64,000 nt of DNA, taken from the NCBI RefSeq assembly GCF_019645875.1, contig NZ_CP081000.1:4402001-4466000 (forward strand), written 5' to 3'. The stretch is from Mycolicibacterium senegalense (GTDB taxonomy: Bacteria; Actinomycetota; Actinomycetes; Mycobacteriales; Mycobacteriaceae). A program made the translations under genes and the position numbers. The notes beneath the pieces are model-generated. The model ran no database searches, had not been told where the DNA came from, and saw only the letters and a list, made by a program, of their open reading frames with translations. Position 1 is the first letter of the stretch; each line of letters starts with the position of its first letter. This document shows positions 47,301 to 55,320 of this stretch, piece by piece.

Positions 47301-48177
47301 CCGTCTCTGCGCCGGGCGCCGACGCACCGAACAACTTGATGAAGACGAACGCGATCACCGCCACCGACACAAAGATCAATACGCTGATGGCCGAACCCAG
47401 ACCGAGGTTGAAAGCCTTGAACAGGTTGTCGTACCCCAGGATCGAGACCGACCCGGTGCTGTTGGCTCCCCCGGTCAGCACATAGATGTTGTCGAAGATC
47501 CGGAACGCGTCGAGGGTGCGGAACAACAGCGCGACAAGGATGGCCGGTTTGATCAGCGGCAGAATCACTTTCACCAGCCGCGTCCAGGCCCCGGCCCCGT
47601 CGACCTGGGCCGCGTTGAGCAGATCCTGCGGCACCAGCGCGAGGCCGGCCAGCAGCAGAAGCGCCATGAACGGGGTGGTTTTCCACACCTCGGCGAGCAC
47701 GATGATGGCCAGAGACGGCAACTGTTCGGTCAGCGGAGCGCTGCCGTCGGGCAGCAGGTTGGCCAGGTAACCGGTGCCCGGTGTCCACGCGTAGTACCAG
47801 CTGTAAGAGGCCGCCACCGTCACGATCCCGTAGGGGATCAGTACCGCGGTCCGGACCACGCCCTTACCGAAGATGGTGCGGTGCATGACCAGCGCCAGCG
47901 CCATACCGAGCACGAACTCGATGGCCACCGACACCACGGTGATCGCCAGAGTGACCGCGAAAGCCGTCCACCAGTAGCGGTCGGTGAGGATGGTCTGGTA
48001 GTTGGCGAACCCCACGAAGGCGGTGTCGTCGGGGGCGGCCAGGTTGTAGCGCTGCAGGCTCAGCCACACCGCATATCCGATCGGGTACGCGGTCACCGCG
48101 ATCATCAGGACCACCGCGGGAGCGATCAGCGCGAACGCCAATTTTCGTTCGGAGGCGCGGTTGTCGGTGCGCGTCAC
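47287..48177 (-). CDS. sugA: Trehalose ABC importer permease SugA
   Basis: 296 residues with six membrane helices of the MalF-like type. The N-terminal helix is LAFALIAPAVVLMIAVTAYP. The ATPase-contacting EAA-like loop is LNAAQVDGAGAWTRLVKVILPL near residue 195. It ends GAETEGHR, and the same EGHR ending is copied in each downstream mini-ORF, so the tandem repeat was built from the sugA 3' end. GTG 48177 overlaps the lpqY stop by 4 bp (GTGA). Confidence 0.95.
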   Translation of the reverse strand: MTRTDNRASERKLAFALIAPAVVLMIAVTAYPIGYAVWLSLQRYNLAAPDDTAFVGFANYQTILTDRYWWTAFAVTLAITVVSVAIEFVLGMALALVMHRTIFGKGVVRTAVLIPYGIVTVAASYSWYYAWTPGTGYLANLLPDGSAPLTEQLPSLAIIVLAEVWKTTPFMALLLLAGLALVPQDLLNAAQVDGAGAWTRLVKVILPLIKPAILVALLFRTLDAFRIFDNIYVLTGGANSTGSVSILGYDNLFKAFNLGLGSAISVLIFVSVAVIAFVFIKLFGASAPGAETEGHR

Positions 48178-49571
48178 GGGATCAGCCCCTTGCCGTCGAT
48201 CGCCTTCTGCACCTGTTCCGTCAGCTCATCGGCGGTGCGCTCCGGATCGATGTCGGTGATCGGAGCCAGGGTGGCCGAAATACGGGTGGACACAGCCTGA
48301 TACACGGGTGTGGCAGGCCGCACGGCGGCATTCGTCAACTGCTCGCGGATGATCGCGTACTGCGGGTACTTGGCCTGGAATGCGGGATCGTCGTACAACG
48401 ACTCGCGCACCGCGGGCAATCCGCCCTCGACGGAGGTGTAGCGCTGGTTCTCGACGTTGCGCAGGCATCGGATGGCCTCGAAGGCCTCGGCCTTGTGCTG
48501 ACTGGTCTTGGCCACCGCGAGATTCAGCCCGCCGATGGTCACCTTGGCCGGCTCGCCCTCACGCACGCTCGGATAATTGGCGAAGCCGAACACGTCCTTG
48601 CTCGCCTCATAGGCCGCCTCGAACTGCTCGTCGGTCGGCGAGAAGGTGCCCAGATCGTTGATCGCCCCGGTCAGATCGGGCCGTTTGTCGAGCGGCAGGA
48701 AGTTCACCCCGCCCTTGACGGCGTTCTCCAGCAGTGAGGGCAGTACGAACGGCCAGTTGACCTCGAGCGCGGCCTTGCCCTGCTCGAGCGCCAGTCGGGC
48801 CGTCGCTTCGTCGGTCTGGGTGACCGACGGATCGGCACCGGGTGCGGTGGCAACCGATTTGATGATCTGCAGCGCCTTGACCGTGGCCGCGCGGTGCTCC
48901 GGGGTGTCGGTCAGCGTGACCGTCTTGCCGTCGTCGGAGAGCACCTGACCGCCCGCACTGGCGAGCAGGGTGTTGAACCACACCACCAGCCCTTCGTACT
49001 GCTTGGCCTGCACCGCAATCCAACTGGGCTTGCCCGCCGCATGTAACCGGTTGGCCTCCGAGACCATCCCGTCCCAGGTGGACGGCGCCGGGTCCATCAA
49101 ATCTGCTCGGTACCAAAGCAATTGGGTGTTGGTGGTGATGGGCGAGGCATACAACTTGCCCTGCCATCGGGCCGTCTCCAACGGTCCGGGCAGGGTGTTG
49201 GACTCGGCGTCGGACTCCGCTTCTCCCGCCGGGTCCTCCGACAGCGGCACGGCCCAGCCGGCCTCGGCGAACTCGGCGGTCCACACCACGTCGAGCGCCA
49301 TGATGTCGAGCGTCTTGTCGTTGCCGGTCAGCCGGCGGGCCAGCTGCAACCGTTGGTCGTCAGCACCTTTCGGCAAACTGATCTGCTTGATGGTGAAGCG
49401 GTCGCCGAGTTCGGCGTTGCACCGTTTGGCGACGGCCGTGAAGGTCGCCATCTCGTTGGCCGGCGTGTAGTAATTGATGACGATCCCGCTGTCGGCCTTA
49501 CCACACGCCGACAGGACCGAGGCCGTCGTCAACGCGGCCACTGCCGCAGCACATAGCCGCCGAGCGCGCAC
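48174..49571 (-). CDS. lpqY: Trehalose-binding lipoprotein LpqY
   Basis: 465 residues. The lipobox is LSAC with C23. The mature chain is a family 1 sugar-binding protein: LDIMALDVVWTAEFAEAGW, WQGKLYASPITTNTQLLWYR and the EVNWPFVLPSLLEN region are consistent with the MalE-type fold. It captures free trehalose in the cell wall for SugABC, which M. tuberculosis needs for virulence. GTG 49571 is the start of the four-gene lpqY-sugABC operon. The 161-bp upstream gap holds one clear dyad at 49674-49687. Confidence 0.95.
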   Translation of the reverse strand: MRARRLCAAAVAALTTASVLSACGKADSGIVINYYTPANEMATFTAVAKRCNAELGDRFTIKQISLPKGADDQRLQLARRLTGNDKTLDIMALDVVWTAEFAEAGWAVPLSEDPAGEAESDAESNTLPGPLETARWQGKLYASPITTNTQLLWYRADLMDPAPSTWDGMVSEANRLHAAGKPSWIAVQAKQYEGLVVWFNTLLASAGGQVLSDDGKTVTLTDTPEHRAATVKALQIIKSVATAPGADPSVTQTDEATARLALEQGKAALEVNWPFVLPSLLENAVKGGVNFLPLDKRPDLTGAINDLGTFSPTDEQFEAAYEASKDVFGFANYPSVREGEPAKVTIGGLNLAVAKTSQHKAEAFEAIRCLRNVENQRYTSVEGGLPAVRESLYDDPAFQAKYPQYAIIREQLTNAAVRPATPVYQAVSTRISATLAPITDIDPERTADELTEQVQKAIDGKGLIP

Positions 49572-49673
49572 GCCCTGCCTCCCGTTCGCCTTCGATGTCG
49601 CCGCTGGAAGCGGCTCCCGCGCGCAAACCGTAGAGCTATGCGGAGCTCATGTGCAACCGTTTGGGCGTGCCGC

Positions 49674-49687
49674 GTCACAATCGTGAC
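49674..49687. promoter_or_regulatory. Dyad GTCAC-AATC-GTGAC upstream of lpqY
   Basis: Perfect 5-bp arms with a 4-bp centre, about 100 bp upstream of the lpqY start. It is a candidate operator for the trehalose operon, but orientation (TCAC...GTGA) does not match the mycobacterial CRP consensus. Confidence 0.35.
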
Positions 49688-49732
49688 CTGCGGACATTTG
49701 CCACCGCGGCCGGCACAGGGCCGCGGGTCAGC

Positions 49733-50239
49733 TCAGATCGTCAAGCGCGCCAGCAGATCCCGCCCCTGCTCGGCACTCTGCGGATCGCACAGGACGTCGT
49801 AGCGGCCCGCGACCAACTGCATCGTCGAACTGAAATCTCTTGTGCCGCGAGCCATCGCATACGGGATGGCCGAGGTGATCAGGCCGAAGAAGACACCGGC
49901 GACCAGGCCGGTGAGCAACGCGCTCCACGGGTTGGGGCTGAAGAAGCCCAGGATCAGGCCGATGAACAGGCCCAGCCAGGCACCCGACAGCACACCGCCG
50001 CCGAGCACCTTGGGCCAGCTCAGCCGCCCTGTGACGCGCTCTACCTGCATGAGGTCCACACCGACGATCGTCACCTGCTGCACCGGGAACTGCTGGTCGG
50101 ACAGGTAATCGACGGCCCGCTGGGCCTCCGCATAGGTCGGGTAGGAACCGATGGGCCAGCCTTTGGGCGGCGTCGGCAACGCGCCGCGTGCGGCGGACGC
50201 TGCACCCGGTGTCTGACCGGACTGAAATGGGCTCGTCAT
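49733..50239 (-). CDS. General stress protein 17M-like membrane protein (Rv1234-like)
   Basis: 168 residues. The N-terminal half holds the GSP17M-type fold with GSYPTYAEAQRAVDYLSDQ and VQQVTIVGVDLMQVERVTGRL; two hydrophobic segments follow (GGVLSGAWLGLFIGLILGF and LLTGLVAGVFFGLITSAI). The order and size match Rv1234. Function is unknown. ATG 50239 gives the clean MTSPFQSG start and GGAGAG is about 11 bp upstream. It is divergent from the DUF4190 gene and codirectional with lpqY 161 bp further. Confidence 0.85.
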   Translation of the reverse strand: MTSPFQSGQTPGAASAARGALPTPPKGWPIGSYPTYAEAQRAVDYLSDQQFPVQQVTIVGVDLMQVERVTGRLSWPKVLGGGVLSGAWLGLFIGLILGFFSPNPWSALLTGLVAGVFFGLITSAIPYAMARGTRDFSSTMQLVAGRYDVLCDPQSAEQGRDLLARLTI

Positions 50240-50354
50240 ATCGAACTTCACTCTCCTGTCCACCGCCGGCACAGCGGCTGCTCTTGTTACAGCAACGCCC
50301 TCACACCGCTTTTGGTGCCGGCGTCACGCCCCCGGGGCCTCACGGTCCGTACGC

Positions 50355-50360
50355 TAGGTT
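50355..50360 (+). promoter_or_regulatory. Leaderless-type -10 of the DUF4190 gene
   Basis: TAGGTT ends 7 bp before the ATG at 50368. Confidence 0.4.
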
Positions 50361-50367
50361 GATCAGC

Positions 50368-50973
50368 ATGACAAACCCGGACGGCAACGCGGGCGAAACG
50401 CCGCCATCCGACCCCGGCCCCCAGCCGTCGGAACCGTTGTCCGGCGGCTACGAAGCACCTTCCATCGAGCATTCCCAGGATCTGCCGCAAAACGCCGGGG
50501 CGCAACCGTCATACGAATTCGGACCGCAGGGCTATGAGGTCACCGCGCCGTATCCGCCTGCCATCGACTATCCGGCGGACATCCCGCCCGACTATCCGCA
50601 GTCCTACCCTCCGCCTTATCCGCCTCCCTATCCGCCGCCGGTGCCCGGTTATCCGCCGCCGCCGGGCTACGGGCCACCGGGTTACCCGGCATATCCCGCC
50701 GGATACGGAATGCCGCCGGCAACGACCAGCAACGTCGCCATCGGGTCGCTGGCGGCCTCGCTCGTCTCGCTGTTCATGTTCGGCATGTGCGGCCTCGGAC
50801 TGCTGGCCGCCATCGTCGGAATCGGGCTCGGCATCACCGCGCTCAAGCAGATCGACCGGAGTGGACAGTCAGGGCGCGGTCTGGCGATCGCCGGCATCAT
50901 CCTGGGCGCCATCGGCGCCCTCATCGGCTTGGGCTGGGTCCTGTACTTCGTGGCCGTCATGTTGGCCGTGTAG
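50368..50973 (+). CDS. Proline-rich membrane protein with DUF4190 domain (Rv1233c-like)
   Basis: 201 residues. Residues 1-120 are a cytoplasmic Pro/Tyr/Gly-rich region with PPYPPPYPPPVPGYPP-type repeats. Two hydrophobic helices (IGSLAASLVSLFMFGMCGLGLLAAI and GLAIAGIILGAIGALIGLGW) form the DUF4190 hairpin. Such tails are frequent in mycobacterial membrane proteins and may bind partners or self-associate. No enzymatic motif. It matches Rv1233c by position and makeup. Confidence 0.85.
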   Translation: MTNPDGNAGETPPSDPGPQPSEPLSGGYEAPSIEHSQDLPQNAGAQPSYEFGPQGYEVTAPYPPAIDYPADIPPDYPQSYPPPYPPPYPPPVPGYPPPPGYGPPGYPAYPAGYGMPPATTSNVAIGSLAASLVSLFMFGMCGLGLLAAIVGIGLGITALKQIDRSGQSGRGLAIAGIILGAIGALIGLGWVLYFVAVMLAV

Positions 50974-51007
50974 CGGCCGAATTACGCTGCGGCGCCGCAC
51001 GACCCGA

Positions 51008-51973
51008 TCAGCTCGGTGGCCGGAACGGTTCGGCGAGTCGAGTCATCCCCGCTGCCCGCCCTTTGCCGGCGATCACCAGTGCCATCTTGCGGCTGGCCTC
51101 GTCGATCATCTCGTCGCCCAGCATCACCGCTCCCCTGGCCCCGCCGGCATGCGAGGTATGCCATTCGTAAGCGTCCAGGATCAGCTCGGCGTGGTCGTAG
51201 TCGGCCTGGCGTGGACTGAAGATCTCGTTGCCCGCGTCGATCTGGTCGGGGTGCAGCACCCACTTGCCGTCATAGCCCAGTGCGGCCGAACGTCCGGCCA
51301 CCCGGCGGAACCCGTCCACGTCGCGCACTTTCACATACGGCCCGTCGATGGCGTTGATGCCGCGACTGCGCGCGGCGATCAGGATGCGCATCAGCACGTG
51401 GTGATGCGCATCGCCGATGTCGTAGCCGTCGGGCTGCCCACCGACTTCGAGGGTGCGCATGTTGAGGCTGGCCGCCATGTCTCCGGGGCCGAGCACCAGC
51501 GCCTGCACCCGCGGGGCCGCTGCGATCGCATCGATGTTCGTCAGCCCCTGCGCGTTCTCGATCTGTGCCTCGATGCCGATGGCCCCCGGCTCCAGGCCGT
51601 GAGTGGCCTCCAGCTGGGACAGCAAGAGATCAAGGGCCTGAACGTGAGATGCCTCGGTGACCTTGGGCAGCACGATCAGGTCCAAGGTGGCGCCCGCGGC
51701 CGCGACCCCCGAAACCACCTCGATCACGTCGGCGTAGGTCCACGGCGTGGTCCAGTCGTTGACCCGTACCCCGCGCAGCTGTCCGGCCCAACCGTCCTCG
51801 GCGAGCGCCGCGGCGACCTGGGCGCGGGCCGATTCCTTGGCGCCGGGGGCGACCGCGTCTTCCAGATCGAGGAACACCTCGTCAGCGGGCAGACGCTTGG
51901 CCTTCTCGATCATCTTCAGGCTGCTTCCCGGAACCGAGAGGCACGTTCTACGGGGTCGATACGTGTTCTCCAC
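51008..51973 (-). CDS. HpcH/HpaI aldolase / citrate lyase beta-like protein (CitE family)
   Basis: 321 residues, a TIM barrel. Seen are RRTCLSVPGSSLKMIEKA, EVFLDLEDAVAPGAKESAR (Asp/Glu near residue 45-50), IEAQIENAQGLTNIDAI (metal-binding Glu), LVLGPGDMAASL, and KWVLHPDQIDAGNE. These fit CoA-ester lyases of the CitE/MCL group that split acyl-CoA esters such as malyl- or citramalyl-CoA. No citrate lyase alpha or gamma subunit is nearby, so classical citrate lyase is excluded. GTG 51973 (ENTYRPRRT) is favoured; ATG 52000 would overlap the divergent gene's start. Confidence 0.88.
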   Translation of the reverse strand: MENTYRPRRTCLSVPGSSLKMIEKAKRLPADEVFLDLEDAVAPGAKESARAQVAAALAEDGWAGQLRGVRVNDWTTPWTYADVIEVVSGVAAAGATLDLIVLPKVTEASHVQALDLLLSQLEATHGLEPGAIGIEAQIENAQGLTNIDAIAAAPRVQALVLGPGDMAASLNMRTLEVGGQPDGYDIGDAHHHVLMRILIAARSRGINAIDGPYVKVRDVDGFRRVAGRSAALGYDGKWVLHPDQIDAGNEIFSPRQADYDHAELILDAYEWHTSHAGGARGAVMLGDEMIDEASRKMALVIAGKGRAAGMTRLAEPFRPPS

Positions 51974-51981
51974 GACCACAG

Positions 51982-51991
51982 TCTCTACCCT
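51982..51991. promoter_or_regulatory. Overlapping divergent -10 elements of citE-like (-) and mgtE-like (+)
   Basis: Plus-strand TACCCT (51986-51991) ends 7 bp before ATG 51999. Minus-strand TAGAGA (51987-51982) ends 8 bp before GTG 51973. The hexamers share the TA at 51986-51987. Confidence 0.5.
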
Positions 51992-51998
51992 TTGTTTC

Positions 51999-53285
51999 AT
52001 GGCGGCGGTGAACAGGGTCTACGCAGCCCGGCTCGCGGGGATGGTGGTGCTGGGCCCCGACGGGGAATCCATCGGCCGTGTCCGCGACGTGGTGATCAGT
52101 ATCAGCATCGTCCGCCAGCAGCCGCGCGTTCTCGGCCTGGTGGTCGAATTGCTCACCCGGCGAAGGATTTTCGTTCCCATCCTGAGGGTGACCGCGATCG
52201 AGCCGGGTTCGGTGACCCTGGCCACCGGCAGTGTGTCGCTGCGCCGTTTCGCGCAACGCCCCGGAGAGGTGCTGGTCTTGGGTCAGGTGCTGGAGACGAG
52301 GGTCCGGGTCGACGATCCCGATCTGGAGCAGCTGGCCGGAATCGACGTCGTGGTAGTCGATCTGGGTATCGAGCAGACCCGGACGCGCGACTGGATGGTG
52401 ACGCGGGTGGCCGTGCGCCCGCAGCGACGTCTGGGGCGGCGCAGCAACATCCACGTCGTCGATTGGCAGAACGTGCACGGGCTGACACCGTCGGGGCTGG
52501 CGATGCCCGACCAGGGAGTGGCCTCACTGCTCGAGCAGTTCGAGGGTCAACGCCCGGTCGAGGTGGCCGAGGCCTTGCGTGAGCTTCCGGTCAAACGGCG
52601 CTACGAGTTGTACCGGGCCTTCGACGACGAGCGCCTGGCCGACGTGCTACAGGAACTTCCCGAGGACGAGCAGGCCGCCGTACTGCGCCAGCTCAAAACC
52701 GAACGCGCCGCCGACGTGCTGGAGGCGATGGATCCCGACGACGCCGCCGACGTTCTGGGCTCGATGACCCCGGCCGACGCCGAGGCCCTGCTGCTGGAGA
52801 TGGATCCCGAGGATTCCGAGGACGTGCGCCGCTTGCTGGCCCACTCCCCCGACACCGCGGGCGGGCTGATGACCAGTGAGCCGGTGGTGTTGGCTCCCGA
52901 CACCACCGTGGCCGAGGCGTTGGCGCGGATCCGCGACCCCGATCTGACGCCGGCGTTGGCCTCACTGGTCTTCGTCACGCGGCCGCCCAGCGCCACCCCG
53001 ACCGGGCAGTATCTGGGCTGTGTTCATCTGCAGCGGTTGCTGCGTGAACCGCCCGCGGCACTGGTCAGCGGCATCGTCGACACCGACCTGCCCAGCCTGA
53101 GCCCGGCCGACTCGCTGGCCGCGGTGACCCGCTACTTCGCCGCCTACAACCTGGTCTGCGGTCCGGTGGTCGACGAGGAGAACCACCTGCTGGGAGCGGT
53201 GTCGGTCGACGACGTGCTCGACCACATGCTGCCCGACGACTGGCGCGAACGTGACGAGCCCGAAATCCCGGCGGCGGGCTCATGA
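51999..53285 (+). CDS. MgtE N-terminal/CBS domain protein without transport domain (Rv1232c-like)
   Basis: 428 residues, soluble. Residues 1-160 resemble a PRC-barrel-like start (LDGESIGRVRDVVI). The MgtE N-domain superhelix (residues about 180-290) shows repeated DVLEELP-like units such as ADVLQELPEDEQAAVL and ADVLEAMDPDDAADVL. Two CBS repeats follow (GLMTSEPVVLAPDTTVAEAL and LPSLSPADSLAAVTRYF). The five-helix Mg2+ channel of true MgtE is missing. It is therefore likely a regulator or sensor, not a channel. It matches Rv1232c. The ATGA overlap couples it to the DUF1003 gene. Confidence 0.88.
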   Translation: MAAVNRVYAARLAGMVVLGPDGESIGRVRDVVISISIVRQQPRVLGLVVELLTRRRIFVPILRVTAIEPGSVTLATGSVSLRRFAQRPGEVLVLGQVLETRVRVDDPDLEQLAGIDVVVVDLGIEQTRTRDWMVTRVAVRPQRRLGRRSNIHVVDWQNVHGLTPSGLAMPDQGVASLLEQFEGQRPVEVAEALRELPVKRRYELYRAFDDERLADVLQELPEDEQAAVLRQLKTERAADVLEAMDPDDAADVLGSMTPADAEALLLEMDPEDSEDVRRLLAHSPDTAGGLMTSEPVVLAPDTTVAEALARIRDPDLTPALASLVFVTRPPSATPTGQYLGCVHLQRLLREPPAALVSGIVDTDLPSLSPADSLAAVTRYFAAYNLVCGPVVDEENHLLGAVSVDDVLDHMLPDDWRERDEPEIPAAGS

Positions 53286-53827
53286 GCGAAACCTCTGCGC
53301 GCCAGCGGCTGGACACCCCGCGCGCGACCCGTGGCTTCGGGCTGCACGTCGACGTGGAAGCGGTGGGCGCGTTCAGCGAGTCGATCGCCCGCTTCCTCGG
53401 CACCGGGCGATACCTGGCCATCCAGACGATCGTCGTGGTGGTCTGGATCGCCCTCAACATCGGCGTCTTCACCTTCCAGTGGGACCCGTACCCGTTCATC
53501 CTGCTCAACCTGGCCTTTTCGACCCAGGCCGCCTACGCCGCCCCGCTGATCCTGCTGGCGCAGAACCGCCAGGAGAACCGCGACCGGGTCGCACTCGAAG
53601 AGGACCGGCGCCGAGCCGAGCAGACCAAGGCCGACACCGAGTATCTGGCCCGCGAGCTGGCGTCGCTGCGGCTGGCGGTGGGCGAGGTCGCCACGCGCGA
53701 TTACCTGCGCCGCGAGCTGGAGGAACTGCGCGAACTGATCATCGAGCTCGGCCCGCAGACCGATCCCGACCGGAGCAGTTCGAGCAAAGCCGACGCCGGC
53801 GAGCGCAGGTCCAAACGCAGTGGTTGA
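53282..53827 (+). CDS. DUF1003 membrane protein (Rv1231c-like)
   Basis: 181 residues. DUF1003 hallmarks: FLGTGRYLAIQTIVVVVWIALN (helix 1), WDPYPFILLNLAFSTQAAYAAPLILLAQNRQ (helix 2 and the conserved AQNRQ end), then a charged coiled-coil with QENRDRVALEEDRRRAEQTKAD. Function is unknown. ATG overlaps the mgtE-like stop in ATGA, so the two proteins may work as a membrane plus cytosolic pair in Mg2+-linked regulation, which is an inference from coupling only. Confidence 0.9.
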   Translation: MSETSARQRLDTPRATRGFGLHVDVEAVGAFSESIARFLGTGRYLAIQTIVVVVWIALNIGVFTFQWDPYPFILLNLAFSTQAAYAAPLILLAQNRQENRDRVALEEDRRRAEQTKADTEYLARELASLRLAVGEVATRDYLRRELEELRELIIELGPQTDPDRSSSSKADAGERRSKRSG

Positions 53828-53867
53828 TCTCGCTGTCGACCATTGTCGTAACAACGCAAACCTCGAC

Positions 53868-53942
53868 TATGTATGGTGACTTGGTTCACAACATGACCGA
53901 AGCTGACTTAAGGACGGGTACGTGCGCGTAGGGGGAGGAGCG
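53868..53942 (+). promoter_or_regulatory. Promoter and ribosome binding site of the transglycosylase gene
   Basis: TATGTA/TATGGT (53868-53877) forms a -10-like element with TTGTCG at 53843-53848. GGGGGAGGAG (53931-53940) is the strongest ribosome binding site of the window and points to GTG 53943 as the start. Confidence 0.4.
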
Positions 53943-55271
53943 GTGATCGCAACCGCTCGGCGCCATGTGAACCGCCTGGTGCGCTCGCCCGCGCTCGGCG
54001 TCGCCGTGTTGGCCCCCATCGTGTTGGTCGCCGGGGCCGGATCGACCCCGGGCACCGAGGTCTCCGACACCGCGGTCACCCCGCTGGCCGCCGTCGCGCC
54101 CCAGGTCGACCGCTCGGGTCCCGCCGTGGTCGCCGCCGCCAGGCCCCCGACGAACTTCCGCATCAAGCCGATGACCTCGCTCTCGGCTCCCCCGCCGGCG
54201 TTCGTCGTCAATACCCCTGGCGCCCTTGGCATTCCGGGAACCTCACTGAAGGCGTACCGCAACGCCGAACGGATGATGGCGGCCGCCTACCCCGGCTGCG
54301 GTATCAGCTGGAATCTGCTGGCCGGCATCGGCCGCATCGAGTCGGGCCACGCCAACGGCGGCGCGACGGACGCCCGGGGCACCGCGGTGCGCCCCATCTA
54401 CGGTCCCGCGCTCGACGGCACCCTGCCGGGCAACGAGATCATCGTCCAGAGCGTTCAGGCCGGGCGGGTCTCGTACGTCCGCGCCATGGGCCCGATGCAG
54501 TTCCTGCCCGGAACCTGGGCCCGGTACGCCTCCGACGGCGACGGCGACGGCAAGGCCGACGTACAGAACGTCTTCGACTCGGCACTGGCCGCAGCCCGCT
54601 ACCTGTGCAGCGGCGGGCTCAACCTACGCGACCAGTCCCAGGTGATGACGGCGATCCTGCGCTACAACAACTCGGTGGCCTACGCCCGCAACGTGTTGGG
54701 CTGGGCCGCGGCGTACGCCACGGGTGTCGTGCCGGTCGACCTGCCCGAGATCACCGGGTCGATCCCCCCGATCGGCGATTCGCACCTGGACAACCCGGAG
54801 GGCCTCGGGCCGGGCCTGCCCGCCGATGCCACCGGACTGCCCGCCGGCGATCCGCTGGCCCTGATTCCGCTGCTGAACCGCAACGAGACCGGCACGCAGA
54901 ACGTTCCTGGCTTCGCGCCCGGGCAGGTGCTCGGTCCGTTGCCCGGTCCGGCCCAGGCCATCCCGTCGCAAACCCCGGCCGCGCCACCGCCCTGGGTGCC
55001 GCCGTGGGAGCAGCCGCGCCAACCGACGTGTGTGGTGTTCTGCCTGGGTGAGCAGGCTCCGCCACCCGCTCCCGGCCCGGAGCAACTCCCGCCTGGACCC
55101 GGACCCGGACCGGCACCGCAGGCGCCGCCGCTCGGCCCGGCACCGGCCCAGATCTCTCCCCTGGCTCCCGCCCCGGCCCCGGCCTCCCCGCCGGTCGAGG
55201 CCGCGCCGGCTCCTCCCGGGCTTGGGCCGGCACTGGGGCCCGCCCCCGGACCGGCACCGGGCCCGGCCTGA
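53943..55271 (+). CDS. Secreted lytic transglycosylase-like protein with proline-rich tail (Rv1230c-like)
   Basis: 442 residues from GTG 53943 (GTG 53922 adds 7). A signal anchor (LGVAVLAPIVLVAGAG) precedes a SLT/MltB-like domain (about residues 110-260) with catalytic Glu in GIGRIESGHANGG, the MGPMQFLPGTWARY block and a DGDGDGKADVQN calcium-like loop. The last 180 residues are Pro/Ala/Gly-rich (PAPGPEQLPPGPGPG type). It likely cleaves glycan strands of peptidoglycan. Rv1230c has the same arrangement next to mrp. The gene ends 49 bp before the mrp start. Confidence 0.87.
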   Translation: MIATARRHVNRLVRSPALGVAVLAPIVLVAGAGSTPGTEVSDTAVTPLAAVAPQVDRSGPAVVAAARPPTNFRIKPMTSLSAPPPAFVVNTPGALGIPGTSLKAYRNAERMMAAAYPGCGISWNLLAGIGRIESGHANGGATDARGTAVRPIYGPALDGTLPGNEIIVQSVQAGRVSYVRAMGPMQFLPGTWARYASDGDGDGKADVQNVFDSALAAARYLCSGGLNLRDQSQVMTAILRYNNSVAYARNVLGWAAAYATGVVPVDLPEITGSIPPIGDSHLDNPEGLGPGLPADATGLPAGDPLALIPLLNRNETGTQNVPGFAPGQVLGPLPGPAQAIPSQTPAAPPPWVPPWEQPRQPTCVVFCLGEQAPPPAPGPEQLPPGPGPGPAPQAPPLGPAPAQISPLAPAPAPASPPVEAAPAPPGLGPALGPAPGPAPGPA

Positions 55272-55306
55272 CACCGGCCTGAATCCAGCCCTCGGCGCCG
55301 CCGCCG

Positions 55307-55312
55307 TAGACT
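55307..55312 (+). promoter_or_regulatory. Leaderless-type -10 of mrp
   Basis: TAGACT ends 8 bp before ATG 55321 (5 bp before GTG 55318). Confidence 0.4.
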
Positions 55313-55320
55313 CGGCGGTG

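Noticed and set aside
49674..49687. CRP (cAMP receptor) binding site upstream of lpqY
   Set aside because: The half-sites are inverted (TCAC...GTGA) with respect to the consensus TGTGA-N6-TCACA.
51008..51973. Classical citrate lyase subunit
   Set aside because: No alpha/gamma subunits or accessory cit genes nearby, so a stand-alone CoA-ester lyase is more likely.
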